Part shown: piece by piece, positions 42,710-54,250 of the stretch
Layout of the letters: each line of letters starts with the position of its first letter
Numbering within the stretch: the first letter of the stretch is position 1
Source: Cytobacillus gottheilii
GTDB taxonomy: Bacteria > Bacillota > Bacilli > Bacillales > Cytobacillaceae
Length of the DNA: 64,000 bases
Reading direction: 5' to 3'
Assembly: GCF_001636345.1 (NCBI RefSeq)
Contig: NZ_KV440945.1
Location: forward strand, 243,340 to 307,339
Translations under genes and position numbers: made by a program
Notes under the pieces: model-generated
What the model was told of the DNA's origin: nothing
The model's database searches: none
Seen by the model: only the letters and a program-made list of their open reading frames with translations

Positions 42710-43672
42710 CTATTCACAGACAACAACCTGCCGTGAAAATAGCGCCTTAATCCCTTTATTGGCAACACACCGGTCAACGATCGTAAAACCGGCTTTGGAA
42801 ATCATCTCATCCATGTCTTCAATTGTGAGAATCACAACTCGATCTGCTATTCTTCTAGCGTTCTTGATGATCGTGAACAGTTCTTCCTCTGTCGCTCGGC
42901 AATAGAGGTTGTAAGGCATATCAATGATAGCCACATCATAATGACCTTCTTCGTCGGCAATGTCTTTTATCTTCACTGTTCCGTCAAAGTGAAATTGAGC
43001 GATATTTTCTCTGGATCCTTTTACGGCTAAAGGATTGCGGTCGGATCCAACAATAGGAATACCCATGGAGAGTGCTTCGACAAGAACCGTTCCAATTCCG
43101 CAGCAAGGATCGATTACGCTGACACCTGCTGGATCTGGAACCGCAATATTTACAACAGCTCTGGCTAGACGTGCGCTTATGGCTGTTGAGTATTCTTGAG
43201 GCTTCTTAACATGGTGCAGCCAAACATTCTCATTTTCCTGGTAAATGCCGAAATACCACAGCCCTTTAAACGGTACAATGCCGAAAAGGATATCAGGGTT
43301 TTTCATTTTCGCATCAGCATTGACATTCCAGCCAATTTCTCTTTCAATTTGCTGGCGTTCTGCGTATTCTATTTTACCCTCATCAGAAAGATCATTTATT
43401 TTCATAAAAATAACCTTAAAGGTTTGGCCGCCCAGTTCGAGCTGTGGAACCTGTTCAGAGATCTCTTGAACAGATTGGCCTGAGAAAAGAATGGAAAGTT
43501 TGCTTCTGATAAAAGGGCTTCTGTTTGGGTCTATGTTTTTAGTGCTGATTATAAGGTGGTCTGACTCTTCCCCGAAAATGGCTCGCTGCTCCAGTGCACA
43601 GAGCGATTTTTCTTCCCGGCCATGTGTATAGGCATATAGAAATTCTGTTGATTGCAAGTTAAATGTTGTCAT
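42710..43672 (-). CDS. Trm11/UPF0020-like RNA methyltransferase
   Basis: A 320-residue protein. An N-terminal THUMP-like region is followed by a Rossmann methyltransferase with AdoMet loop DPCCGIGTVLVEA and catalytic-type motif DMPYN (variant of D/N-PPY). This is the layout of guanosine N2-methyltransferases acting on tRNA or rRNA. The start is taken at the internal ATG (43,672), because AAGGG stands upstream; GTG 43,699 has no site. Confidence 0.75.
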   Translation of the reverse strand: MTTFNLQSTEFLYAYTHGREEKSLCALEQRAIFGEESDHLIISTKNIDPNRSPFIRSKLSILFSGQSVQEISEQVPQLELGGQTFKVIFMKINDLSDEGKIEYAERQQIEREIGWNVNADAKMKNPDILFGIVPFKGLWYFGIYQENENVWLHHVKKPQEYSTAISARLARAVVNIAVPDPAGVSVIDPCCGIGTVLVEALSMGIPIVGSDRNPLAVKGSRENIAQFHFDGTVKIKDIADEEGHYDVAIIDMPYNLYCRATEEELFTIIKNARRIADRVVILTIEDMDEMISKAGFTIVDRCVANKGIKALFSRQVVVCE

Positions 43673-43917
43673 GTTTGTTTTTAGCCCTTCTTGGTTCACT
43701 GATCAAATGCTATAAATCTATTATAGCCTATAAACTCTCTTGAAAACGAAAAAGGTCGTTATATCCTGTTTCCTTCTTTTGTCTGCAGCTGCTCAGCTCA
43801 GCCACAGTACGATTATTTTATGTTTTAAAAGGTACTGCTCAATCAAAAAGTTTAGATCAATGAAAAAAAGTGCAATATAGCACTGTACAAGAAATAATAG
43901 CGACTGGAGGAAATGGA

Positions 43918-44703
43918 ATGATGAATCGTTTTGATGAAAAAGTAGTTATTATTACAGGTGCAGGGTCAGGCTTAGGCTATTCTTCTGCTTTGCAGATTGC
44001 AAAAGAAGGAGCGAAGCTTACGCTTGTTGATTTAAATGAAGCTTCATTAGAAGAAACAAAAAGCAAGATATTAGAAGTTGTGCCAAACGCAGAGATGCTT
44101 TTGATTACGGCGGATGTGGCTGATGAGAAAGCAGTTGAAAACTTTGTAAATGAAACCGTTCAAAAGTTTGGGAAGATTGATGGCTTCTTTAATAATGCTG
44201 GCATTGAAGGAAAACAAAATCTAACAGAGAATTATGGCAGTGATGAGTTTGAGAAAGTAGTAAGCGTCAACTTAAATGGTGTCTTCTACGGTATGAAATA
44301 TGTATTAAAAGTCATGAAAGAACAAGGCTTTGGATCTGTTGTAAATACAGCTTCAGTTGGCGGTATTCGCGGAGTTGGAAACCAATCTGGATATGCAGCA
44401 AGTAAGCATGGTGTAGTGGGTTTAACTAGAAACTCAGGGATTGAATATGGCCAGTATGGAGTTACGGTCAAGGCGATTGCTCCTGGGGCAATCATGACAC
44501 CAATGGTGGAAGGGTCATTGAAACAAATGGATCCTGTTAACTGGGAAGAGGTCGGAAAGCAATTTGTTCAGCCAAACCCAATGAAACGATTCGGTAAACC
44601 TGAAGAAGTGGGTTATTTAGTGGCATTCCTGCTATCTGATCAGGCTAACTTCATTAATGCAACGGTTATTCCCATTGATGGCGGACAATCTTATAAATAT
44701 TAA
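43918..44703 (+). CDS. short-chain dehydrogenase/reductase
   Basis: A 261-residue classical SDR. Cofactor loop TGAGSGLG, NNAGIEG, catalytic Ser in NTASVGG and the YAASKHG Tyr/Lys pair are intact. The acidic residue after the second strand (VDLNE) suggests NAD(H) rather than NADP(H). ATG 43918 follows GGAGG by seven bases. It stands alone before a terminator; the substrate is unknown. Confidence 0.9.
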   Translation: MMNRFDEKVVIITGAGSGLGYSSALQIAKEGAKLTLVDLNEASLEETKSKILEVVPNAEMLLITADVADEKAVENFVNETVQKFGKIDGFFNNAGIEGKQNLTENYGSDEFEKVVSVNLNGVFYGMKYVLKVMKEQGFGSVVNTASVGGIRGVGNQSGYAASKHGVVGLTRNSGIEYGQYGVTVKAIAPGAIMTPMVEGSLKQMDPVNWEEVGKQFVQPNPMKRFGKPEEVGYLVAFLLSDQANFINATVIPIDGGQSYKY

Positions 44704-44707
44704 ATTG

Positions 44708-44746
44708 AAAAGTCCTGCTTCTCAAAAGAGAGAGCAGGACTTTTCT
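44708..44746 (+). terminator. terminator of SDR gene
   Basis: AAAAGTCCTGCT pairs with AGCAGGACTTTT; the stem may work in both directions. Confidence 0.8.
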
Positions 44747-44780
44747 TATAAAAATATCAATTTAACCTTTGAAGTTATTA

Positions 44781-45833
44781 TTATTTCAAATTCTCATTAG
44801 CAGCAACATCATCTGCCAGCTTTGAAGCTCCGTCTAAAATAGTTGGACCATACCCAAAGAATTGGTTGAAGTCGATTACCATAATCGCTTTGTTTTTGAT
44901 GGCATTAATGCTCTGCAGTGCTTCATCGTTATAGAAGCTGTCAATTGTAGCTTGCGTATCAGGACCGCCTGCATAATGAGAAAGGATAAAGATGTCCGGA
45001 TTAATTTCTACTAATTGTTCTACACTCACTGTTCCTTCACTATCAGCTAAAGCATTTGTTAGATTCAAGTTGTCAAGAATGTCAGCAATAAATGTATAGT
45101 CTCCACCTGGATCAGGGGAAATCTTGCCTTCACCGCCATCGAATACATATGCATATGTTAATGGCTTTTCACTGGCTTTTTCTTCAATCGCGCTCTGTTC
45201 TTCTTTTAGTTCACTGATATATTCTGCAGCAGCATCTTGAACGTTAAAAATTTGACCGATATCTTCAATATCTTTATATAAACTATCAAGCGTTCCACCA
45301 GTTAGACTGGCATGCTGTACAAATGTATTAATGCCTAGTTCATTTAAGCCGGTGATTGAACCAACACCCCATTCGGCATCCTGGAATAGTCCTGCACGTC
45401 CCATTACAAAGTCAGGGTCTGCGCCGACAACAAGTTCCTTGCTGGCATATCCTTCTGAAATGACAGGAATTTTTGCAAAGTCTTCAGCAATTTCAGGATC
45501 TGTTTCTCCATATAGTGCAGAGACCCCAACAATTTTGTCTGTTAATCCTAAGTGAACTAAAATTTCAGCCATTCCTTGTGTATTGGCTACTACTTTACTT
45601 GGTGCTTCCTCAAATGTTTGAGAATGTGTTTCATATGTAACGCCATCGGTTGTTAAATAGTTATCAATTGTAAGCGGGTACTGTGTTTCGTTTGAATCGG
45701 ATGCAGCTGTTTCTTCTGTATTTGTCTCTTCTTCTGTGTTTGAGCTATCAGCTGAATTTGATTGCTCCGGATTTGAGCAGCCAACTAACAGGAATAAAAC
45801 GAATGCGAACACTAACCATGAGAATTTTTTCAT
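44781..45833 (-). CDS. siderophore/cobalamin-type ABC substrate-binding lipoprotein
   Basis: A 350-residue lipoprotein with lipobox LVGCS (Cys19), a Glu/Thr/Ser-rich linker and the two-lobed binding domain of the iron-complex family (VVANTQGMAEILVHLGLTDK, ELVVGADPDFVMG). It is divergent from the matching permease and ATPase genes, and a Fur box lies between them. It should capture an iron-siderophore complex; the exact ligand is unknown. Confidence 0.85.
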   Translation of the reverse strand: MKKFSWLVFAFVLFLLVGCSNPEQSNSADSSNTEEETNTEETAASDSNETQYPLTIDNYLTTDGVTYETHSQTFEEAPSKVVANTQGMAEILVHLGLTDKIVGVSALYGETDPEIAEDFAKIPVISEGYASKELVVGADPDFVMGRAGLFQDAEWGVGSITGLNELGINTFVQHASLTGGTLDSLYKDIEDIGQIFNVQDAAAEYISELKEEQSAIEEKASEKPLTYAYVFDGGEGKISPDPGGDYTFIADILDNLNLTNALADSEGTVSVEQLVEINPDIFILSHYAGGPDTQATIDSFYNDEALQSINAIKNKAIMVIDFNQFFGYGPTILDGASKLADDVAANENLK

Positions 45834-45874
45834 ATTTCCTCCACCTTTTGAGTTTTATAGTTTGAAAGGCTAAT

Positions 45875-45889
45875 TGACAATGATAATCT
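45875..45889. promoter_or_regulatory. Fur box
   Basis: TGACAAT-G-ATAATCT matches the 7-1-7 Fur box at 11 to 12 of 14 positions. It sits between the divergent binding-protein and permease genes, so both would be repressed by iron. Confidence 0.75.
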
Positions 45890-45951
45890 TTCTCGATTAG
45901 TATAGAGGAAGAGATTCATTTTGACAATCTTTTCTTTTGGAGGAAATGAAA

Positions 45952-47022
45952 GTGGACCATCATTCAAGCAAAGGCTTTGTGCAATCAAAAACGTTTTTGG
46001 CAATGATCTATTCTGGCGCTATTATCATTCTTTTATTATCTATTGTGATGGGCGTTTCACTAGGACAAGTGGATATCCCTTTCTCAGAATCATTTAGAAT
46101 ATTAGTTCATAAAATGTTTGGCGGTGGAGAAATCGAAAATGGATCCAGTGTTAATATCATATGGAGCATACGGTTTCCGCGTGTTTTAATGGCTTTGCTT
46201 GTAGGAGCTGCTCTGGCACTTTGTGGTGCGATTATGCAGGCGACTGTCCAAAATCCTCTAGCTGACCCATATATTCTGGGGATTTCTTCAGGAGCCACTT
46301 TAGGTGCAACATTCGCCGTACTGATTGGTTTTGGTGCAGGCACGATCTTTTCTCAGTTTGGTTTAGCATTTGGTGCGTTTGCGGGAGCACTTCTTGCCAG
46401 CGTCTTTGTCCTTACCTTCTCGAGCATAGGCGGGAAGATGACTTCCGTTAAATTAGTACTAATGGGAATGGTGATTAATGCTCTATTTTCCGCGTTTTCA
46501 AACTTTATTATTTATATTGCCAATAATGCTGAGGGCATCCGGACGATTACTTTTTGGAGCATGGGAAGCCTTGCCAGTGCTCGCTGGAGTGAAATACCGC
46601 TTCTCACAATCATCGTACTAATAGGGATTATTTATTTTCTTATTCAATCAAGGAATTTAAATACGATGCTGCTTGGAGATGAAGCAGCCGTTACTCTGGG
46701 CATCAATTTAAGTACATACAGAAGAATTTATATGACCATTACGGCGATTTTAACTGGAATTACGGTTGCCTCTGTAGGAATGGTTGGATTTGTCGGACTG
46801 ATCATTCCACATTTAATTAGAAGTATTGTCGGTTCTGATCATCGAAAACTGCTTCCGGCTGCCATTTTATTTGGATCTATTTTTCTCATCTGGGCAGATA
46901 TTTTTGCCCGAATCATTTTGCCATCAGTGGAATTGCCGATCGGCGTTGTCACCGCCATGATTGGTGCGCCAATGTTTATGTACATGCTGATTAAAAAAGG
47001 ATATGGATTCGGAGGGAATTAA
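45952..47022 (+). CDS. iron-complex ABC permease (FecCD family)
   Basis: A 356-residue permease with nine to ten membrane segments. Family motifs include RFPRVLMALLVGAALALCGA, QNPLADPYILGISSGA and VGFVGLIIPHLIR. GTG 45952 is eight bases behind GGAGG; ATG 45946 would be too close. It works as a homodimer with the binding protein (divergent) and the ATPase (next gene). Confidence 0.9.
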   Translation: MDHHSSKGFVQSKTFLAMIYSGAIIILLLSIVMGVSLGQVDIPFSESFRILVHKMFGGGEIENGSSVNIIWSIRFPRVLMALLVGAALALCGAIMQATVQNPLADPYILGISSGATLGATFAVLIGFGAGTIFSQFGLAFGAFAGALLASVFVLTFSSIGGKMTSVKLVLMGMVINALFSAFSNFIIYIANNAEGIRTITFWSMGSLASARWSEIPLLTIIVLIGIIYFLIQSRNLNTMLLGDEAAVTLGINLSTYRRIYMTITAILTGITVASVGMVGFVGLIIPHLIRSIVGSDHRKLLPAAILFGSIFLIWADIFARIILPSVELPIGVVTAMIGAPMFMYMLIKKGYGFGGN

Positions 47023-47023
47023 A

Positions 47024-47782
47024 TTGAATCTGCAGGTTGAAAACATTTCAATTGAAATTGGGAAAAAGCAAATTGTTGATGACATCTCACTTCGTGTAAA
47101 CAGCGAGCAATTCGTTGGTATTCTTGGTCCAAATGGGTGCGGTAAATCAACCCTGCTCAAAAGCATCTATAAGGTTTTATCACCAAATAAAGGGTACGTA
47201 AAGCTTGGTGAAATGGATGTACTAAAGGAGAAGTCGAAGAAAATTGCTAAACATATAGGCGTAGTAGGTCAATTCAATGAAATCAGCTTTGATTTTACAG
47301 TGGAACAAATGGTGATGATGGGCAGGACGCCTCATAAAAAACTATTAGATTCTGAAGCAAAAAAAGATCATGAAATGGTAGAGCAGGCGTTAAAAACAGT
47401 AAATCTATTAGCTTATAAGAATCGCAGTTTCTTAACATTATCGGGCGGAGAAAAACAAAGGGTTATCCTGGCACGGGTATTAGCTCAAGAACCAAAGTTT
47501 TTAATTTTAGATGAACCGACCAATCATTTAGATGTTAAATATCAGATTGAAATCATCAAAATGGTCAAGCAGATCAATATCGGTACGTTAGCTGCACTGC
47601 ATGATTTAACGTTAGCTGGATCGTATTGTGATTATTTATATTTACTGAAAAATGGATCGGTCGTCACTTATGGAAAGCCGGAAGAGGTTCTTACAAAGGA
47701 GAATATTGAATTTGTTTTTGATGTTAAGTGTGAAATTTATCAAAATCCTGTAACTGGCCATATTGGTATAGCTTATTTATAG
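47024..47782 (+). CDS. iron-complex ABC transporter ATPase
   Basis: A 252-residue ATPase: Walker A GPNGCGKST, signature LSGGEKQR, Walker B FLILDEPTNHLD and the switch His in LAALHDLTLA. TTG 47024 starts one base after the permease stop, with GGAGGG seven bases upstream. It drives the iron-complex importer. Confidence 0.92.
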   Translation: MNLQVENISIEIGKKQIVDDISLRVNSEQFVGILGPNGCGKSTLLKSIYKVLSPNKGYVKLGEMDVLKEKSKKIAKHIGVVGQFNEISFDFTVEQMVMMGRTPHKKLLDSEAKKDHEMVEQALKTVNLLAYKNRSFLTLSGGEKQRVILARVLAQEPKFLILDEPTNHLDVKYQIEIIKMVKQINIGTLAALHDLTLAGSYCDYLYLLKNGSVVTYGKPEEVLTKENIEFVFDVKCEIYQNPVTGHIGIAYL

Positions 47783-47794
47783 GTTTTAGAAAAG

Positions 47795-47832
47795 GCGAAG
47801 CAAGGACAATCATTTCCTTACTTCGCTTTTAA
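47795..47832. terminator. bidirectional terminator
   Basis: GCGAAGCAAGGA pairs with TCCTTACTTCGC, followed by TTTT, between the ATPase and the convergent gntZ. Confidence 0.8.
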
Positions 47833-47845
47833 ATAGTGCGATCCG

Positions 47846-49252
47846 TTATTCCTGCCAGTTTGTATGAAAGCTGCCTTCTAAATCATGTCTTTCATAAGTA
47901 TGAGCACCGAAATAATCACGCTGTGCCTGGATCATGCTTGCATTGGAAGTCCCTGTCCGGTAGCTATCGTAATAGGTGAGGGAGGCACCTAAGCTTGGGA
48001 ATGAGATGCCAGATTGAATACCCTCACAAACGACTTTTCTCATGTTCCTTTGATACTCTTTTGTTTTCTCAGCAAAATAGGGAGAGATTAATAAATTGGT
48101 TAGACTGGAATTCCCTTCATATGCTTCACTTATGATATTTAAAAATTCGGCGCGGATGATGCAGCCGCCGCGGAAAATAAGCGCAATATCCTTTAATGGC
48201 AAGTTCCAGCCGTACTGCTCTGAAGTCATTTTATATTGAGTGAACCCTTGGGCGTAAGCACATATTTTTCCCATATATAAAGCTTGTCTGACATGTTCAA
48301 TCCAAACCTCTTTATCCAGCTCCTGCAGCTCTATGTCAGGAAGAGACAAAATGGTTTCGGCAGTCATTCGTTCTTCTTTTAAAGAAGAGAGGTAACGAGC
48401 GAATAGCGATTCTGTAATGATCGAGTTTGGAATTCCATGATCGATCGCTTGAATGCTTGTCCATTTGCCGGTTCCTTTTTGCCCGGCTTTATCAAGGATC
48501 ACCTGTATTAGCGGCAAGCCGGTCACATCATCTTTTTTTCGTAAAATATCAGCGGTAATTTCAATTAGATAGCTTTTTAGTTCTCCCTCATTCCAGGATT
48601 CGAAAATATCAGCAATTTCATCAACAGATAACCCTAACCGATTTTTTAAAAAAGTATAAGCCTCGGTGATGAGCTGCATGTCTGCATACTCAATCCCGTT
48701 ATGTACCATTTTGACAAAATGGCCGGCCCCTTTAGGGCCCATATAGGCACAGCAAGGTGTACCATCAACCTGTGCAGCGATTTTCGTCAGAATAGGGGCG
48801 ACTTGTTCATAAGCCTCACGATCTCCGCCAGGCATAATGGAAGGACCTGTTCGAGCTCCTTCTGCGCCGCCTGAAATGCCAATTCCTAAGTATCTGATTC
48901 CTTTTCCTTGCAGTTCATCATATCTGCGTTCTGTATCTTCATAATGAGAGTTGCCGCCGTCCATGATGATATCTCCTTCCTCCAGAAAAGGAGTTAAGCT
49001 TGCAATGACCTCATCAATCGCTCTGCCTGCTGTTACCATCAAGAAAACCTTCCGCGGTTTTTCTAAAGATTGTACAAAAGCTTCAATGTTATAGAAGGGA
49101 CGAATGGTTTGTCCTTCTAGCTTTTCCATAAGCTGATCCGTTAGGTCACTTGTATAATTATAAACACCTACTGGTTCTCCCTTATCCGCCATATTCAGGG
49201 CAAGATTACCGCCCATAACACCTAAACCGATCACACCAATTGTATTCAACAT
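47846..49252 (-). CDS. gntZ: 6-phosphogluconate dehydrogenase (decarboxylating)
   Basis: A 468-residue enzyme. NAD(P) loop GVIGLGVMGGNLALN, substrate motif IMPGGDREAYE, and KMVHNGIEYADMQLI with the catalytic lysine are present. It oxidises 6-phosphogluconate to ribulose-5-phosphate. The ATG is placed nine bases behind AAAGGAG. It lies downstream of gluconokinase on the same strand, as in gluconate operons. Confidence 0.92.
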   Translation of the reverse strand: MLNTIGVIGLGVMGGNLALNMADKGEPVGVYNYTSDLTDQLMEKLEGQTIRPFYNIEAFVQSLEKPRKVFLMVTAGRAIDEVIASLTPFLEEGDIIMDGGNSHYEDTERRYDELQGKGIRYLGIGISGGAEGARTGPSIMPGGDREAYEQVAPILTKIAAQVDGTPCCAYMGPKGAGHFVKMVHNGIEYADMQLITEAYTFLKNRLGLSVDEIADIFESWNEGELKSYLIEITADILRKKDDVTGLPLIQVILDKAGQKGTGKWTSIQAIDHGIPNSIITESLFARYLSSLKEERMTAETILSLPDIELQELDKEVWIEHVRQALYMGKICAYAQGFTQYKMTSEQYGWNLPLKDIALIFRGGCIIRAEFLNIISEAYEGNSSLTNLLISPYFAEKTKEYQRNMRKVVCEGIQSGISFPSLGASLTYYDSYRTGTSNASMIQAQRDYFGAHTYERHDLEGSFHTNWQE

Positions 49253-49378
49253 AGCTACTGCTCCTTTTTCTTGATGACTAGGCAGTAACATCTGCAAATA
49301 GTTACTGCCAAAATAAGCTTTATACTAAAATTATTTCTATTTTCACTGTGCACTATGAGGAGGTTATGAAAAAACCTT

Positions 49379-50908
49379 TTACTGAGGTTTTATTAAGCCT
49401 CTCTGATATTGGGCAATACGCGTATAATCCTCTTCTAATACTTTGGACAAGCTGATAAATATCGGAATCAATTGTCTGTATTCCTTTGATGCCTCTTCCA
49501 TAGGTGTATGTTTAAAGGTGCTGCCAACCATATCAGAAACACGCTCAAATGAGTCAATTTTTCCTGTCGCATATAAGCCTAAAAGACATGCACCAAGACA
49601 TGAGCTTTCGTAGCTTTCTGGCACCGCTACTTCTGTTCCAAAGATGTCGGCCATCATTTGTCTCCAAACTTCTGAGCGTGCAAATCCGCCTGTTGCCTGA
49701 ATGCGGGTAACCGGGCTATCCATACATGCTGTGAGTGCCAAAAAGACAGTATATAGATTGTAAACAACCCCTTCTAAGGCTGCTCGAATCATATGTTCTT
49801 TTTTATGTGATAGTGTTAAACCGAAGAATGATCCGCGCACATCGGGATTCCATAAGGGAGCACGTTCACCTGCAAGGTATGGATGGAATAAGAGACCATC
49901 TGCCCCTGGTCTTACTCGTTCTGCAATCTTCGTTAATACATCGTAAGGATCAATGCCCAGCCTTTTCGCCGTTTCAACTTCTGATGCTGCAAGCTCATCC
50001 CGAATCCAGCGCAGAACCATGCCGCCATTATTGACCGGTCCGCCAATGACCCAATGCTTCTCCGTTAAGGCATAACAGAAGATTCGTTCTCTATCATCTG
50101 TTTTCGGCTTATCAATAATCGTCCGGATGGCACCGCTTGTCCCAATCGTGACCGCAATTTCCCCTTTTCGGATTGCGTTGACACCGAGATTTGAGAGAAC
50201 TCCGTCACTGGCCCCAATGACAAAAGGAGTCTCAGGATCAATCCCCATTTGTTTCGCTAGAGCTGGATCACAGCCTTTAAAAATTTTAGTCGTTGGCACG
50301 AGTTCTGATAACTGAGCAGATGTGATGCCAGCAACCTCTAATGCTTCTTGATCCCAATCGAGTTTTTCAAGATTCATCAAGCCCATGCACGATGCAATCG
50401 AATGATCGACAGCATACTGATCAAAGAGTCTTTTAAAAATATATTCTTTAATGCCGATGTATTTTTTCGTTCCCAGAGCAATTTCAGGATGTTCATGGAC
50501 CAGCCAGGCTATTTTGCTTAAAGGTGACATAGGGTGAATTGGCGTCCCGGTTCGTTTATAAATGGCATGACCATTTAACTCATTCTTAATTCTATGAGCC
50601 CATGCTTCACTGCGGTTGTCTGCCCACGTAATGACAGGCGTAAGGGGCTCGTCATTTTTATCCATTGCGATGACACTGTGCATGGCACTGCTAAAAGAGA
50701 TAAACGATAGCTTCTTATCATTGTGCTGCTTCATAATATTCGAAACAGCTTGCAGTACAGCTTTAAAGATTTCATCCGGATCCTGTTCAGCTGTTGTTAT
50801 ATCTGGAGTGTATAGTGGGTATCCAATATTTTCAGCTTGAATAACTTGCCCGTATTCACTAAATAAAACGGTTTTGGTGCTAGTGGTGCCGATATCAATT
50901 CCTAGCAT
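49379..50908 (-). CDS. gntK: gluconokinase (FGGY family)
   Basis: A 509-residue FGGY kinase: MLGIDIGTTSTKTV phosphate loop, ASDGVLSNLGVNA, and the FGGY signature region around GGFARSEVWRQMMADIFG. The ATG is set nine bases behind AAAAGGTG. It phosphorylates gluconate, and the dehydrogenase gene follows directly. No gluconate permease or GntR regulator is adjacent, so uptake must be encoded elsewhere. Confidence 0.88.
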   Translation of the reverse strand: MLGIDIGTTSTKTVLFSEYGQVIQAENIGYPLYTPDITTAEQDPDEIFKAVLQAVSNIMKQHNDKKLSFISFSSAMHSVIAMDKNDEPLTPVITWADNRSEAWAHRIKNELNGHAIYKRTGTPIHPMSPLSKIAWLVHEHPEIALGTKKYIGIKEYIFKRLFDQYAVDHSIASCMGLMNLEKLDWDQEALEVAGITSAQLSELVPTTKIFKGCDPALAKQMGIDPETPFVIGASDGVLSNLGVNAIRKGEIAVTIGTSGAIRTIIDKPKTDDRERIFCYALTEKHWVIGGPVNNGGMVLRWIRDELAASEVETAKRLGIDPYDVLTKIAERVRPGADGLLFHPYLAGERAPLWNPDVRGSFFGLTLSHKKEHMIRAALEGVVYNLYTVFLALTACMDSPVTRIQATGGFARSEVWRQMMADIFGTEVAVPESYESSCLGACLLGLYATGKIDSFERVSDMVGSTFKHTPMEEASKEYRQLIPIFISLSKVLEEDYTRIAQYQRGLIKPQ

Positions 50909-50953
50909 ATAGGTAGTCACCTTTTTGCTCACCTCAATTTCTCTAATTCAATA

Positions 50954-50992
50954 GAAAAGGCGAAAAATGAACTTACACTTTTTCGCCTTTTC
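50954..50992 (-). terminator. terminator of malA
   Basis: AAAAGGCGAAAAA pairs with TTTTTCGCCTTTT downstream of malA on the minus strand. It separates the maltose operon from gntK. Confidence 0.75.
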
Positions 50993-51008
50993 TCAGTTTA
51001 TTTATTGT

Positions 51009-52376
<1,368 letters not shown>

Positions 52377-52395
52377 TCATGTGAAACATTTTGTT

Positions 52396-53997
52396 TTATT
52401 CGTTTGTTTCTAAACCTAGATAGTTATCAACTGCTTTTCGTACACTTGTTACCTGCAAACCGTAAACAACTTGAACGTTTTTATCTTTAATGATGACACC
52501 ATTGGCACCTGTTTGACCTTTTAATACAGCTTCATCTACTAATTCAGGCTTATCTACTGTTAAGCGAAGTCTTGTATAGCAATTGGTGACAGTTTGGATA
52601 TTATCCGCTCCGCCCAAAGCATTGACGATCACGCCTGCAAGTCCGTCATCTCCTTGTACTGCTGGAGATTGAGTTTTGTCTTTTCCTTTGCTATCTTTGT
52701 ATTCTTGCTTGGAATATAATTTTGTTTCACTGCCTACATCTTCTCTTCCGATCGTTTTGAACTTAAACTTCGTGATTAAGAAGCGGAAGATTACATAGTA
52801 AGCAACAAAGAACATTAATCCGACTACAATGTACATCGGCCAGCTTGTTTTTTCGATTCCAAGCGGCAGGTTGAATAAAAGGAAGTCAATCATTCCATTT
52901 GGACCGATTGCTCTAACATCAAATAGATTTAACACGACGAAACTTAATCCGCTTAATCCAGCATGCACAACGAATAACAGCGGTGCAACAAACATGAATG
53001 AGAATTCAATTGGTTCTGTAACTCCAGCGATAAAAGATGTAACAGCAGCTGGAATTAAGATTGCTTTTACTTTCCCTTTATTTTCAGGTTTAGCTGTGTG
53101 GTACATCGCTAGACATGCCCCAAGTAACCCAAACATCTTCGAAATACCGCGTGCATCCCAAATGACACTTTCAGAAAGAACTTTTACAGCCGGGTCAGCG
53201 ATTTCCGCATAATAGATGTTTCTAGCTCCTTCAAATAATTGTCCGCCAACTTCTACTGCACCGCCTAATGAGGTGTATAAGAAAGGCGTATAAATCAGAT
53301 GGTGAAGACCTGTTGGAATTAATAGACGCTCCAATGCTCCATATAAGAAGAGACCAAAGTTGCCGCTGTGATTGATCAATGTTCCAAGACTGTTTATTCC
53401 AGACTGGAAGAACGGCCAGATAAAGGTGAGTGCAATCGATAATAGAACAACTACAGGAATCAGCACGATAAAGGCAAAGCGAGAGCCTCCATATATTTGA
53501 AAAGCACCTTTAAATTCTTTATCTGCAAATTTATTAAAGACGATAGCGGTTACAATTCCGAGAATAATTCCTAGGAAAACACCCATATCCAGGATTTGAA
53601 CACCTAAGACAAGGGTTTGTCCTGAACCTTGCAGAGAATCACCTTCAAAAAGGACTCCGCTTAATTCCATAAATTTATTCATTGCGTTAACGAATACTAA
53701 ATAGCCTAAAAGTGCCGTAAAACCAGCAACAGCCTTGTCGCGATTCGCTAAACCGACAGTTATACCAACACAGAAAATGAGTCCAAGGTTACCGAGGATT
53801 GAAACCAATGATCCTGTTAAGATCGATCCAAACCCTGTAGTAATCGGGTTATCTAAAAAAGGAATAACTTCTAGAAGCCTTGCATTGGTAAATAAATTTC
53901 CAAATGCGATTAATATACCTGCAATCGGCAAAATAAGTACGGGAATGAACATGGCTTTGGAAAAGCGCTGCATTCCTTCCATCATTTTGGCTTTCAT
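52396..53997 (-). CDS. malP: maltose PTS transporter, EIICB
   Basis: A 533-residue protein. The IIC domain (about 1-420) has ten membrane segments and GVTEPIEFSFMFVAP. The IIB domain at the end has the phosphocysteine in VTNCYTRLRLTVD. It imports maltose as maltose-6'-phosphate for MalA. A cre site and a long inverted repeat precede it. Confidence 0.92.
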   Translation of the reverse strand: MKAKMMEGMQRFSKAMFIPVLILPIAGILIAFGNLFTNARLLEVIPFLDNPITTGFGSILTGSLVSILGNLGLIFCVGITVGLANRDKAVAGFTALLGYLVFVNAMNKFMELSGVLFEGDSLQGSGQTLVLGVQILDMGVFLGIILGIVTAIVFNKFADKEFKGAFQIYGGSRFAFIVLIPVVVLLSIALTFIWPFFQSGINSLGTLINHSGNFGLFLYGALERLLIPTGLHHLIYTPFLYTSLGGAVEVGGQLFEGARNIYYAEIADPAVKVLSESVIWDARGISKMFGLLGACLAMYHTAKPENKGKVKAILIPAAVTSFIAGVTEPIEFSFMFVAPLLFVVHAGLSGLSFVVLNLFDVRAIGPNGMIDFLLFNLPLGIEKTSWPMYIVVGLMFFVAYYVIFRFLITKFKFKTIGREDVGSETKLYSKQEYKDSKGKDKTQSPAVQGDDGLAGVIVNALGGADNIQTVTNCYTRLRLTVDKPELVDEAVLKGQTGANGVIIKDKNVQVVYGLQVTSVRKAVDNYLGLETNE

Positions 53998-54048
53998 CTT
54001 GCCGCCTCCTTACCTTTATGTGATTTTTTTGATGTGTTTAGATTACAA

Positions 54049-54062
54049 TGTAAGCGCTTGTA
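54049..54062. promoter_or_regulatory. cre site of mal operon
   Basis: TGTAAGCGCTTGTA is a near-palindromic CcpA site with two mismatches, between the mal promoter region and malP. Confidence 0.7.
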
Positions 54063-54087
54063 AGTCGATGGTTTTGCCACGATAAAA

Positions 54088-54114
54088 AACGTGTTTCACA
54101 TCTAGAAACACGTT
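54088..54114. promoter_or_regulatory. MalR-type operator
   Basis: AACGTGTTTC and GAAACACGTT form a perfect 10-bp inverted repeat with a 7-base centre, about 90 bases before malP. It is the likely site for the RpiR-type activator encoded next. Confidence 0.7.
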
Positions 54115-54230
54115 TCGTCACTATACTATCAGAAAAAATAATTGAGCATCGGAGAAGAAAATCCAACGTAATGGCTCAGTTTAGGAATGTAGTATAAGTG
54201 CAACTAGACCTCTGTCTGCGTCTTTTAAGA

Positions 54231-54248
54231 CTTGCCAATCGGCAAGTT
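54231..54248. terminator. short hairpin after malR
   Basis: ACTTGCC-AATC-GGCAAGT directly follows the malR stop on the minus strand; no T run is present. Confidence 0.4.
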
Positions 54249-54250
54249 CT